Source: Bacteroidota bacterium
GTDB taxonomy: Bacteria > Bacteroidota > Bacteroidia > Chitinophagales > LD1
Assembly (NCBI GenBank): GCA_947461105.1
Contig: CANHIG010000007.1
Location: forward strand, 1 to 36,349
Length of the DNA stretch: 36,349 nucleotides
Direction: 5' to 3'
The notes under the pieces were generated by a model that saw only the letters and a program-made list of their open reading frames with translations, made no database searches and was not told where the DNA came from. The position numbers were made by a program, and so were the translations under genes. Of this stretch, positions 7,043-15,702 are shown one piece after another. Every line of letters starts with the position of its first letter. Within the stretch, counting starts at the first letter, position 1.

Positions 7043-10000
7043 AGTTACGTTTCCTGATCTATTCGTCAATTTTGAAGTGGCGATATTCCTGACAGAAATA
7101 AAGTAAGTGTATACCCCTAAAGGTTGTTTTACTCCTTTGTAATCTCCATCCCATCCAAACGAGCTGCCTTTTTCTTCAAAAACCATTTCGCCCCATCTAT
7201 TATAGATTCTGAATTCAGTTAATTCCAATCCATCCTGAAATAAAGGTTTAAACTCATCATTCATTCCATCACCATTTGGGGAAAATGCGGTAGGCATCAC
7301 AAATACGGGGTCGGGAATAGTTTTCTTTACTACGCTAACAGTAAAAGTATCTATATTCTTGCAAAATGAATCCGTTGCAAAATAATCCATGGTGTATTTA
7401 GTATCAACTGTCGGAGCAACAGTTACAGCAGCTAAATTACTTCCTGAAACAACAAATGTGCTAGGATACCATACATAATATGGCGATGTTGCAGTAAAAT
7501 TTGAGTTCAATTCCACACTTTCCCCTTCTTCGATTGGCATTGGCTTAGAAGCAGTAATTTTGTATGAAATAGTCGGATGTATATTAACTGCAACATTCAG
7601 ATATACACTGTCGCAGCCCTGAAATGACTTTAAAACATCTGGCAAAACCGTGCTTGCTGTATATGAGTTTCCCTTATAAAAACCCACATCACAAAAATCA
7701 AGTGTAACAGTTGCGGTAGCAGGTTTAATTACATTTAGATTAGTAATTACGATACTATCACAGCTATTAGCTGCGGTATAAGTATCCTGATAAGAACCAC
7801 TTACAGTCTGATTTGCACCTCCGGCAAAGTAAGATTGACCGTCATTTATACAAACATTATTCTCTGTTGGAGACGGACTATAAAAAACAGTTATCTGATT
7901 TAATGTATAGATCGTATCACAGCCCAATACACTCTCTGCCGTATCAATCACAGTTGCAGAAGCTGTAAAAGTAATCCCCCTAAACACAACACTATTACAA
8001 CCATTGATTGGATTAGCCAGAACAATAGGTGTTAACACCTTGAGTCTTGTAATCACAGTACTGTCACATCCAGATGGTAATGGATATGTATCGGTATAGT
8101 TGCCCTGAGTAGTTTGGAAAGTGCCTGCTGCGAAGTAGCTTTGACCCTGATTGATACAGGCATCTTTCAAGGATGTTGATGAATTATTTGAAACAGTGAT
8201 AGTCGTATATCTATAAATACTATCGCAGCCTAAAGAAGTTTTGAGTGTGTCACTAACAAAGGCATTTGAAGTATAATTTATTCCGTTAAAAACGACCTGA
8301 TTGCATCCATTTAAAGTATCGACTATTGTTGCAGGCGAAATCACTCGTAAGTCAGTGATTACAGTGCTGTCGCAACCGGAAGGCAAATTGTATGTATCGC
8401 TATATATTCCTGATGATGTTTGATTTGCACCACCGGCAAAATAGTTTTGTCCTTGATAAATACAAACAGACTTATTAGTTGTAGTAGAATTTGTATTAAC
8501 TGTGATGGTGGTATTAGTATATAAGCTATCACATCCTAAATTAGTTCTCACTGTGTCATGCACCACAGTATTTGAAGTGTATGTAGTCCCATTGAATGTT
8601 ACCTGAGTGCACCCGCTTTGAGTATTATTGATTACCACAGGAGTTGCGATTGTAAGATTTGTTGCTATTATGCTATCACATCCGTTTGGAGCAGACAAAG
8701 TATCATAGTAGTATCCACCTGTAGTTTGAAATGCCCCACCCACAAAATAACTTTGTCCCGGATTAATACAGGCGCTCTTTATACTAGGAAGCGCATCATA
8801 CTTGATTACTATGTTTGTAATGTTGTAAATACTATCGCAACCAAGTGCTGATTTTACTGTATCACGAAGCGTAGTAGAACTATTGTAAGTTTGTCCTGAG
8901 TAGAATAAAGAGTTGCATGCAGCTGGAATATTTTGAGTGTTTACTGTAGGATTAATCACCTGCAAATTTGAATAAACCTTATTGTAACAAGCACCATTAG
9001 GAATAGAATCAAGATAGGTACCAGCTGTCTTTCTAAAAGCATTTTCAAGAAAAACACTATCCCCTTGAATGATACATATCGAAGTGTATGAAGGCAAAGT
9101 AGATGTCAGAGATATGTTCACGTTCAAATAAAGACTGTCGCAACCTGATAATGTTCTGAAAGTATCCACGAATGTAGAGGATGATGTATATTTAACTGAT
9201 TTATAAAATGCGCTGTCGCATCCACTGATATTCAATGAAGATATCAGGGCAGGAGTCACTTTCAAATTAGTAATGATGACGCTGTCGCAGCCCGAAACTG
9301 TTTGGAGTGTATCTCTGTAAATATTAGCTATAGTCTTTGGCCCTGAAGGCGTGTTGTGAAATTTCCCCTGACATATTGTAACCACAGTAGAATCATAAAA
9401 AGGTAAAGGCTTCACCTGATTTTTGAGTGAATTAATCCAAGCTGTGTTTGCAGCATTGTTTCCAAGTCCCGGAGTTTGTGTACCTGGATTGGATACCGTT
9501 GTGGTATCCCAATTAGCCTGAAGAAAAGGATCGCTGCTGGTAAGGTTTTTCATTGCATGAACTTTACCAGCAGCACTACCCCCAAAGTATACATTAAGTT
9601 GCTGCGTGTTATCCCCCCAACCCACTGCGTGATAAGGAGCCAAAATATTTGCCGGATTTACAGTATGGAAAGCGTCACCTCCATTTCTCATACCTACTAC
9701 CCCAGCCCACCCTGTTATCGGAGTAGCGGCTGTTACTGTAAAGACAGCGTATGAATCATTTGAAGAATTTGGATTGATGGAATCTCTATCAATAACACTG
9801 CTGTTATTAAACGGAATCACATATACATTATCATTGTTTGAATCTGTAGGGTCATTAGCCTGAGTAATCGTTGGATTTTTAGAACCACTGTTATAGAGCA
9901 AAATTATTGTTCCAAATTTCACACAAGACCACTGTGCTATATTTCTCAACCTGACACAGCCCGGAGCAATTCCTACTCCGCTTCCCTGAGCATGCCATCC

Positions 10001-10183
10001 ATTGTTATCATCCAAGATCCACCCCCTCAAATCAGCACAACTATCTTTGCAAGTTCTGGTGCCGGTAACTAGAAATTCAACATACTCATCATTTCCAGAC
10101 CCTTGAGACAGTTCATTTACAACCAACTGCGCATCTGCAATGCTACATGCAAAGAGAAAAATAATAGACAATATATGCTTCAT
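7031..10183 (-). CDS. Secreted Cys-rich repeat protein with lamin-tail-like N-terminus and type IX (CHU_C) sorting domain
   Basis: Large extracellular protein of 1050 residues. A signal peptide (cleavage after SIADA) is followed by a lamin-tail-like domain, residues about 19-150 (VVNELSQG, DEYVEFLVTG, LRGWILDDN). Residues about 265-865 are six tandem copies of a two-part module: part A with CIxxGQSYFAGG and PSGCDSxVITxL, part B with FxGxxYTS and LGCDSxYxxTxITV. An Ig-like stretch follows. The last 85 residues are the gliding-motility-associated C-terminal domain (FSPNGDGMNDEF, FRIYNRWGEMVFE, WDGDYKG, PLGVYTYFI), the signal for type IX secretion, type B. An adhesin or surface-layer role is inferred. 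It stands alone, with no PorP/SprF gene next to it. Confidence 0.85.
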   Translation of the reverse strand: MKHILSIIFLFACSIADAQLVVNELSQGSGNDEYVEFLVTGTRTCKDSCADLRGWILDDNNGWHAQGSGVGIAPGCVRLRNIAQWSCVKFGTIILLYNSGSKNPTITQANDPTDSNNDNVYVIPFNNSSVIDRDSINPNSSNDSYAVFTVTAATPITGWAGVVGMRNGGDAFHTVNPANILAPYHAVGWGDNTQQLNVYFGGSAAGKVHAMKNLTSSDPFLQANWDTTTVSNPGTQTPGLGNNAANTAWINSLKNQVKPLPFYDSTVVTICQGKFHNTPSGPKTIANIYRDTLQTVSGCDSVIITNLKVTPALISSLNISGCDSAFYKSVKYTSSSTFVDTFRTLSGCDSLYLNVNISLTSTLPSYTSICIIQGDSVFLENAFRKTAGTYLDSIPNGACYNKVYSNLQVINPTVNTQNIPAACNSLFYSGQTYNSSTTLRDTVKSALGCDSIYNITNIVIKYDALPSIKSACINPGQSYFVGGAFQTTGGYYYDTLSAPNGCDSIIATNLTIATPVVINNTQSGCTQVTFNGTTYTSNTVVHDTVRTNLGCDSLYTNTTITVNTNSTTTNKSVCIYQGQNYFAGGANQTSSGIYSDTYNLPSGCDSTVITDLRVISPATIVDTLNGCNQVVFNGINYTSNAFVSDTLKTSLGCDSIYRYTTITVSNNSSTSLKDACINQGQSYFAAGTFQTTQGNYTDTYPLPSGCDSTVITRLKVLTPIVLANPINGCNSVVFRGITFTASATVIDTAESVLGCDTIYTLNQITVFYSPSPTENNVCINDGQSYFAGGANQTVSGSYQDTYTAANSCDSIVITNLNVIKPATATVTLDFCDVGFYKGNSYTASTVLPDVLKSFQGCDSVYLNVAVNIHPTISYKITASKPMPIEEGESVELNSNFTATSPYYVWYPSTFVVSGSNLAAVTVAPTVDTKYTMDYFATDSFCKNIDTFTVSVVKKTIPDPVFVMPTAFSPNGDGMNDEFKPLFQDGLELTEFRIYNRWGEMVFEEKGSSFGWDGDYKGVKQPLGVYTYFISVRNIATSKLTNRSGNVTLLR
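7586..9390 (-). repeat. Six tandem ~300-bp coding repeats
   Basis: Inside the 1050-residue secreted protein, a module of about 100 residues recurs six times, each made of two related halves that both end in a (G)CDS-type motif. The copies differ clearly in sequence; the best conserved are copies three to six (SYFAGG or close variants plus SGCDS). The outermost copies are the most degenerate. Boundaries are approximate. Confidence 0.8.
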
Positions 10184-10200
10184 GACCGTTTTAAGACGCG

Positions 10201-10208
10201 CAAATGTA
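10201..10208 (-). promoter_or_regulatory. Candidate -7 element for the repeat-protein gene
   Basis: On the minus strand this reads TACATTTG, an exact match to the Bacteroidota -7 consensus TAnnTTTG, 17 bases before the ATG at 10183. No TTG is seen at the usual distance upstream, and the implied leader would be only about 10 bases, so this is weak. Confidence 0.3.
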
Positions 10209-10307
10209 AATATTAGTTGTCTGGATTGCTAATAGTTTTATTAACTAATTGTCAATTCTCCCTTTAAATTATATTCACAATAGTTTGTGCTATAATTGCA
10301 GTCGTCT

Positions 10308-12077
10308 ATGGAAAAAAGTAAAAAGAAAGTAGTAACGGGAGCAGATATTGGTAAAATGCTTTCGATTTATCGGTTTATTCTGCCTTATAAATGGCATTTT
10401 ATTGTAGGGCTTATCTGCCTTGTAGCCTCAACCGCAGTAGTTTCAATCATCCCAATGGGTTTTAGAGAACTGGTAGATGCTGCAAATCGCCAGAATATGG
10501 GGGAAGATAAACTCAAGGAAATTGGCACCCTGCTGGGAATTACGCTTCTTGTTCAGGCTTTCTTTTCATTTTTCAGAATCTATCTTTTTGAGTATGTAAG
10601 CCAAAACAGTATGGCAGCTATAAGAACTGCTGTTTACAAAAAGATTATAGCGCAACCCATTTTCTTTTTTGAAAGTAGAAGAGTTGGTGAACTCACATCA
10701 AGAATTACCAATGATGTAGCCCAACTTCAGGAATCGCTTTCCATGAATCTGGCAATGCTTATCAGGCAGTTGGTGCTCCCTATTGTATGTATTCCTTTTT
10801 TATTAAAAATCTCTGTAGAGCTTACATTCTGGATGCTGGCGACATTTCCGCTTATGATTATAGTAGCTGTGATTTTCGGTCGCTTTATAAAAAAACTATC
10901 AAAAACCGCTCAGGACTCTCTAGCAGAGTCGAACATAATAGTGGAGGAAACTTTTCAGGGAATTGATGTGGTAAAGGCTTTTACAAACGAGATATTTGAA
11001 ATCTCCAGATATAAGGCAATCAACGAAATCGTGATTAAGATTTATCTGAAAGCCTCTAAATACAGAGCTGCTTTTGTTTCATTTATCATTTTCACCATGT
11101 TTGGGGCTATTGTTCTGATTGTCTGGAAAGGTTTGTCTATAGTGGCAAACAATGAACTTACAATCGGTCAGCTAATTGAATTCTTGCTATACACTGTCTT
11201 TATCGGAGGCTCATTAGCAGGGCTAAGTGAGAGTTATGCAGTGATTCAAAAAACAGTAGGCGCATCTGAGAGAATTCAGGAAATATTGCATGAATCACAA
11301 GAGGTAGAAACCGATAGCAACCAAACAAAGTTGGATATCAATGGCGGTATTGTATTCAACCAAGTGAGCTTCTCCTACCCATCCAGAGCCGATCAGCTTA
11401 TTTTAGACAATATCAATCTGCATGTTTCTCCCGGAGAAAAGATTGCATTGGTAGGGCCAAGCGGTTCAGGAAAATCAACTATCATAAAACTAATTGCCCG
11501 ACTCTATCCAATTGAGCACGGTGAGATTTTGGTTGATAATCAAAATATTTCCAGCTTTAATATCACATCGCTGAGACAAAACATTGGAAGTGTACCACAG
11601 GATACTATGCTTTTCGGAGGGACAATCAAAGAAAACATTGCTTATGGCAAGATTGATTCTACTGAAGATGAAATCATAGATGCTGCAAGAAAAGCATTCG
11701 CCATTGACTTTATAAATAGCTTCCCTGAAGGGCTTGATACTATTGTAGGTGAACGTGGGGTGAAACTATCAGGAGGTCAAAGACAAAGAATAGCTATAGC
11801 TAGGGCGATACTTAAAAATCCGAAAATATTATTACTTGATGAGGCAACATCAGCACTGGATTCCGAATCTGAAAGACTCGTAAAAAAAGCGTTGGACGAA
11901 CTCATGAAGGGTCGAACAACTTTCATCATCGCACATAGACTTTCGACTATCAGAGAAGCTGATAAAATACTCGTGATGAATAAAGGAAAAATCATCGAGA
12001 TAGGTACACACGAAGAACTATCTAAAATGAGTGATGGCTTATACAACTATCTATTAAAACTGCAATACAGCGAATAA
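10308..12077 (+). CDS. ABC exporter, fused membrane and ATPase domains (MsbA/BmrA type)
   Basis: Half-transporter that should work as a homodimer in the inner membrane. Residues about 1-320 form an exporter-type membrane domain with six predicted helices. Residues about 340-585 are the ATPase, with Walker A GPSGSGKS at 383-390, signature LSGGQ at 487-491, Walker B ending in D511 with catalytic E512, and the switch His H543 (IIAHRLST). All are intact. The 589-residue length fits lipid or multidrug exporters of the MsbA family; lipid A flipping, lipid export or drug efflux cannot be told apart from sequence alone. ATG at 10308 is preferred to the TTG at 10296. Its stop lies six bases from the stop of the convergent glycosyltransferase gene. 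Confidence 0.9.
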   Translation: MEKSKKKVVTGADIGKMLSIYRFILPYKWHFIVGLICLVASTAVVSIIPMGFRELVDAANRQNMGEDKLKEIGTLLGITLLVQAFFSFFRIYLFEYVSQNSMAAIRTAVYKKIIAQPIFFFESRRVGELTSRITNDVAQLQESLSMNLAMLIRQLVLPIVCIPFLLKISVELTFWMLATFPLMIIVAVIFGRFIKKLSKTAQDSLAESNIIVEETFQGIDVVKAFTNEIFEISRYKAINEIVIKIYLKASKYRAAFVSFIIFTMFGAIVLIVWKGLSIVANNELTIGQLIEFLLYTVFIGGSLAGLSESYAVIQKTVGASERIQEILHESQEVETDSNQTKLDINGGIVFNQVSFSYPSRADQLILDNINLHVSPGEKIALVGPSGSGKSTIIKLIARLYPIEHGEILVDNQNISSFNITSLRQNIGSVPQDTMLFGGTIKENIAYGKIDSTEDEIIDAARKAFAIDFINSFPEGLDTIVGERGVKLSGGQRQRIAIARAILKNPKILLLDEATSALDSESERLVKKALDELMKGRTTFIIAHRLSTIREADKILVMNKGKIIEIGTHEELSKMSDGLYNYLLKLQYSE

Positions 12078-12083
12078 AAATCC

Positions 12084-13664
12084 TTATCTGTTGCCTTCAC
12101 TGAACTTGAGTAGATAAGTATCAGGATTAGGAAGCTGTCGTGTTATGGCAAACTTTTCTGCATTCTTTTGAATAGCAGGATACAAATACCGAGGAGTGGA
12201 TACAAAACCTAATTGTTCCAAAACAACATAATCAACTCCGTTTTCTCTGAAAAAATCCATTACTACAGTATCGCTCAATGAGGGCTTATCTCCAATAGTA
12301 AGTCTATCAGAATAATATATGAACATATCAGGCTTTCTGGCACTAAAAATGGCATCCTTTGGAGTATTTTCCTTTGCCCACTTTCCAAGTTCAAAGTAAT
12401 TTATGTAGTTCTGTGGAATGGGTTGAAGAAGTGTATTTTTCAATGTTTCCATATGCGGATAAAAATAGAATATGAGTAATAGCAACCAATAAGGACTAAA
12501 AGAAAGAGAAATTTTCTGAAACACTCTTTTGAAAATGTCTGTAACACCAACAACCAAAAGAAAAACAAAAACAGGCAGTAATACTTCAATAAATCTCAAT
12601 CCCCCAAAAACATCAGGCCATATTAAAAGAATAGCAAAAACGGCTATTATGTACCCTAAAAAGAAAAGCTTGAAATCGCATAGCCTATATATCGCATAGA
12701 GCATAATAGTGATAATAGCAATCCCCGCCACCCAGTATGAAAAAGGTGTTTTATCCGCCACCCGCTCCAAACCAAATATGCTTGTTGGAATATCTATTGA
12801 CACATAACGAATAAAATTATTCTGAACTCTTTCAATAAATGTAGTCAACGTAAGATTGCCAAGTTCGGGTTGATAGGGATTTATCTGCATTAACTGGCTG
12901 GCATACGAACTACCTACTTTTTTGCCACGAATTATCCATGGCATAACCAATAATATATAGGTGGCATTTGCAAGAAGTAAGTGCTTCCATTTTCTTGAGA
13001 ACAAAAGATATAGGAACAATGCCCCGAACAATGCTACGCCAATAGTTTTTATATAGTAACAAGCTGCAAAAAAAACTGCTGACAAAATTATATTAACACT
13101 TATCTTCCTCTCATTTTCACTACCAGCCCTCACCATAAAATATATTCCTAAAATTCCTGCAAGTACAAAGGGGATTTCGCTCATACAACTCACAGAGCTG
13201 CTAAATAAATATTGATTGAATGCCACTAAAATAACCACTACAAAAGCCAATGATTTTGAAGTTTGTATGCGAATCAATGAGAGATATAGTACTATCAGAG
13301 AAACCCAAAAAAGCAGCCCAATTATAATTGCCATATCAACCATGCTGGCATTAAAAAGAGCTATGCAAATTGCAATTAAAACAGGAAAGCCTGGTTGAAA
13401 ATGTATATGAGGAGTAGGTTTAACAGTAGTAGCATTAATAAATCCTTTTCCGGCAACAAGTAATTTACCTAATAAAAAGTAGGTGAAATTGTCGCCATTC
13501 AAATCAATATAATCCGGATTGAAAATCCAGTAATAGAGTAGCCAGAAAACAACAGAGAGTACTACAATATGAACCCACTTTACAGCATTTTCAGAAAATA
13601 GCGGTTTGGCTTCCTTGTTAATTTTCTCTTTCAAAGTTGCTGCGTTTGATTTTGTTTTAGCCAT
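12084..13664 (-). CDS. Polytopic membrane glycosyltransferase, ArnT/PMT (GT39/GT83) type
   Basis: Integral membrane protein of 526 residues with roughly ten or more hydrophobic segments. The first periplasmic loop (YIDLNGDNFTYFLLGKLLVAGKGF, here split as GDNFTYF and LVAGKGF) has the acidic residue and tyrosine pattern of the catalytic loop in lipid-linked-sugar glycosyltransferases such as ArnT and protein O-mannosyltransferases. It ends in a soluble periplasmic domain (FSARKPDMFIYYSDR, VDYVVLEQLG). It should move a sugar from a polyprenyl-phosphate donor to a lipid or protein on the outer side of the inner membrane. Only 12 bases separate it from the dioxygenase gene upstream, so they are probably co-transcribed although no functional link is evident. 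Confidence 0.75.
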   Translation of the reverse strand: MAKTKSNAATLKEKINKEAKPLFSENAVKWVHIVVLSVVFWLLYYWIFNPDYIDLNGDNFTYFLLGKLLVAGKGFINATTVKPTPHIHFQPGFPVLIAICIALFNASMVDMAIIIGLLFWVSLIVLYLSLIRIQTSKSLAFVVVILVAFNQYLFSSSVSCMSEIPFVLAGILGIYFMVRAGSENERKISVNIILSAVFFAACYYIKTIGVALFGALFLYLLFSRKWKHLLLANATYILLVMPWIIRGKKVGSSYASQLMQINPYQPELGNLTLTTFIERVQNNFIRYVSIDIPTSIFGLERVADKTPFSYWVAGIAIITIMLYAIYRLCDFKLFFLGYIIAVFAILLIWPDVFGGLRFIEVLLPVFVFLLVVGVTDIFKRVFQKISLSFSPYWLLLLIFYFYPHMETLKNTLLQPIPQNYINYFELGKWAKENTPKDAIFSARKPDMFIYYSDRLTIGDKPSLSDTVVMDFFRENGVDYVVLEQLGFVSTPRYLYPAIQKNAEKFAITRQLPNPDTYLLKFSEGNR

Positions 13665-13676
13665 GAAATATGTGTT

Positions 13677-14834
13677 TTATTCTAACCAACTTTTAAAATA
13701 GTCTTTATCCTCTATTGCCAATGCATCTTCACAAACAAACAATGGTTTAAACGTATCAACCATTACAGCTAATTCATGAGTAGCTTCATTTCCTATACTT
13801 TTAAGAATAGTGCCGGGATGTGGCCCATGGGGAATACCAATCGGATGCAGTGTAATCATACCTCGCTCCACATGTTTCCTACTCATAAAATCACCATCCA
13901 CATAATACAGAACTTCATCGGAATCCACATTGCTATGGAAGTATGGCGCAGGAATAGCCAATGGATGATAGTCGTATTTTCGAGGCACAAAACTGCAAAT
14001 CACAAAATTTCTTGCTTCGAAATTTTGATGCACAGGAGGCGGCTGATGCACCCTGCCTGTGATTGGTTCAAAATCATGAATTGAAAATGAATAAGGATAG
14101 TGGCAGCCATCCCAGCCAATAGCATCGAATGGATGAAACTGATAGTGATATGGATAAAGGAATCCATTCTTTTTAATCAACACTTTAAAATCTCCTTTCT
14201 CATCATGGGTTTCCAACCTTTGTGGCTCCTTGATATCTCTTTCGCAAAACGGAGCATGCTCCAGCAATTGCCCAAATTCATTTTGATAGCGTTTTGGATA
14301 AACAACCGGAGAAAAAGATTCGATAATGAGCAAACGATTTTGTTCTGTTTTAAATTCAATCTGATAGATGGTACCCCTAGGAATAACAACATAATCACCA
14401 TATTCGAAATCAACGGAACCAAACACAGACTTTAGAGTTCCACTACCCTCATGCACAAAAATTACCTCATCTGCATCAGAGTTTTTATAGAAATAATCAG
14501 TCATGCTTTTCTTCGGAGCAGCCAATGCGTTATACACGTCATTATTCACCAAAACATATTTCCTTGATGCAAGAAAATCATCTTCCGGATCTATGCTAAA
14601 CCCTTTATAACAGCGATTCTGCATATTCTTATCATTCACAATTTTCGGTGCAAACGGAATAGGCTCATCAATCGCAAGAACACTGGTAGGTGGATGAGTA
14701 TGATAAATAAGTGAATAAACATCTGAAAAACCTTCTGTACTCACCAACTGCTCTGAATATAAATCTCCATTGGCTTTTTTAAACTGCGTATGACGCTTTT
14801 GGGGTATGGTTCCTCTCCTACAATAATGAGGCAT
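13677..14834 (-). CDS. hmgA: Homogentisate 1,2-dioxygenase
   Basis: Cupin-fold iron dioxygenase that opens the ring of homogentisate in tyrosine and phenylalanine breakdown. The N-terminus MPHYCRRGTIPQKRHTQF and the YHTHPPT segment match the Bacteroidota form of the enzyme, which is about 385 residues as here, shorter than the human enzyme. Candidate iron ligands are H300 and E307 in FHSNVDSDEVLYY and H336 in GIPHGPHPG; the exact pairing is inferred. ATG at 14834 is chosen: a longer version starting at TTG 14882 would begin inside the -7 promoter element. The other genes of the pathway (hppD, fumarylacetoacetase) are not in the window. It is divergent from dapB. Confidence 0.85.
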   Translation of the reverse strand: MPHYCRRGTIPQKRHTQFKKANGDLYSEQLVSTEGFSDVYSLIYHTHPPTSVLAIDEPIPFAPKIVNDKNMQNRCYKGFSIDPEDDFLASRKYVLVNNDVYNALAAPKKSMTDYFYKNSDADEVIFVHEGSGTLKSVFGSVDFEYGDYVVIPRGTIYQIEFKTEQNRLLIIESFSPVVYPKRYQNEFGQLLEHAPFCERDIKEPQRLETHDEKGDFKVLIKKNGFLYPYHYQFHPFDAIGWDGCHYPYSFSIHDFEPITGRVHQPPPVHQNFEARNFVICSFVPRKYDYHPLAIPAPYFHSNVDSDEVLYYVDGDFMSRKHVERGMITLHPIGIPHGPHPGTILKSIGNEATHELAVMVDTFKPLFVCEDALAIEDKDYFKSWLE

Positions 14835-14879
14835 AAGATTAAATTTTGATGACTTGCTAAAATTACAAGATAATTGGAA

Positions 14880-14887
14880 CAAACTTA
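14880..14887 (-). promoter_or_regulatory. Candidate -7 element for the dioxygenase-glycosyltransferase operon
   Basis: Reads TAAGTTTG on the minus strand, an exact TAnnTTTG. A TTG lies 15 bases further upstream, slightly short of the usual 17-23. The predicted transcript start, about 14873, leaves a leader of about 39 bases before ATG 14834 and rules out the TTG start at 14882. Confidence 0.5.
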
Positions 14888-14921
14888 TATTTTTACGCGA
14901 TTCAAAAAATAAAATCGAACA

Positions 14922-15668
14922 ATGAAGTTTGCACTAATCGGATATGGGAAAATGGGAAAAGCAATTGAGGAGGTAATATCCGAGCAAAGTAAGAACAACA
15001 CGCTATTTTCAGGCGATGAGATTGTTTTAAAAATAAGTAACGAGAATATCAATGAACTTACTGTAGAAAATCTCAGAAATGTGGATGTAGCCATTGAATT
15101 TACCCAGCCTGATTCTGCTGTAAGAAACATAAGTCTTTGCCTCGAAGCCGGTGTCCCTATAGTAGTAGGCACTACCGCATGGTTAGATAAGCTGGATGAA
15201 GTAAAACAAGCGTGTATCAAAAACAATGGAGCAGTTTTCCATGCCCCAAATTTTAGTATAGGAGTCAATATCTTTTTTGAAATCAACAAGCGACTAGCTC
15301 AGATAATAAATACACAACCGCAGTATGATGTTGTGATGGAAGAAATTCATCATACAGAAAAAAAAGACGCACCAAGTGGCACTGCGATAAAAACTGCCGA
15401 AGTGATTTTGAGTAAGTGGGGCAAAAAGAAAAACTGGAAGCTGGATTTAAACGCAATCAGCAAAGATGATTCGCTGTTAATTACTGCAAAAAGGGAACCG
15501 AATGTACCCGGCACACACACAGTAAAATACATTTGCAACGTTGATGAAATCATTTTGACACACGAAGCAAAATCAAGAAAAGGATTTGCAGAAGGTGCAG
15601 TGACAGCAGCCAGATGGATAAAAGATAAAAAAGGCGTATTCGATATGAGTGATTTACTCAGGTTTTGA
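14922..15668 (+). CDS. dapB: 4-hydroxy-tetrahydrodipicolinate reductase
   Basis: Lysine and diaminopimelate pathway enzyme that reduces hydroxy-tetrahydrodipicolinate with NAD(P)H. The N-terminal Rossmann motif is GYGKMGKAI at residues 7-15; VVGTTAW and APNFSIGVNIFF follow; the substrate-binding and catalytic motif EIHHTEKKDAPSGTA is complete, with the His pair and the Lys. The 248-residue length fits the compact Bacteroidota form. Lepb follows 34 bases later on the same strand, and dapB-lepB is a recurrent pair in Bacteroidota, so they are very likely one operon. No strong promoter was found; TATATTTT at about 14885-14892 is a 7 of 8 match without a well-placed TTG. Confidence 0.95.
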   Translation: MKFALIGYGKMGKAIEEVISEQSKNNTLFSGDEIVLKISNENINELTVENLRNVDVAIEFTQPDSAVRNISLCLEAGVPIVVGTTAWLDKLDEVKQACIKNNGAVFHAPNFSIGVNIFFEINKRLAQIINTQPQYDVVMEEIHHTEKKDAPSGTAIKTAEVILSKWGKKKNWKLDLNAISKDDSLLITAKREPNVPGTHTVKYICNVDEIILTHEAKSRKGFAEGAVTAARWIKDKKGVFDMSDLLRF

Positions 15669-15702
15669 GTCTAAAATTTTCAATTAAAAACTAACCCACC
15701 CC

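Noticed and set aside
7586-9390. Regular ~300-bp periodicity that might suggest a CRISPR array or non-coding satellite.
   Set aside because: The unit is a protein module in a continuous frame with diverged copies; there are no short identical repeats or spacers.
14835-14882. A 16-residue longer N-terminus for the dioxygenase from TTG 14882.
   Set aside because: It would start inside the exact -7 element at 14880-14887; the family begins at MPHYCRRG-like sequence.
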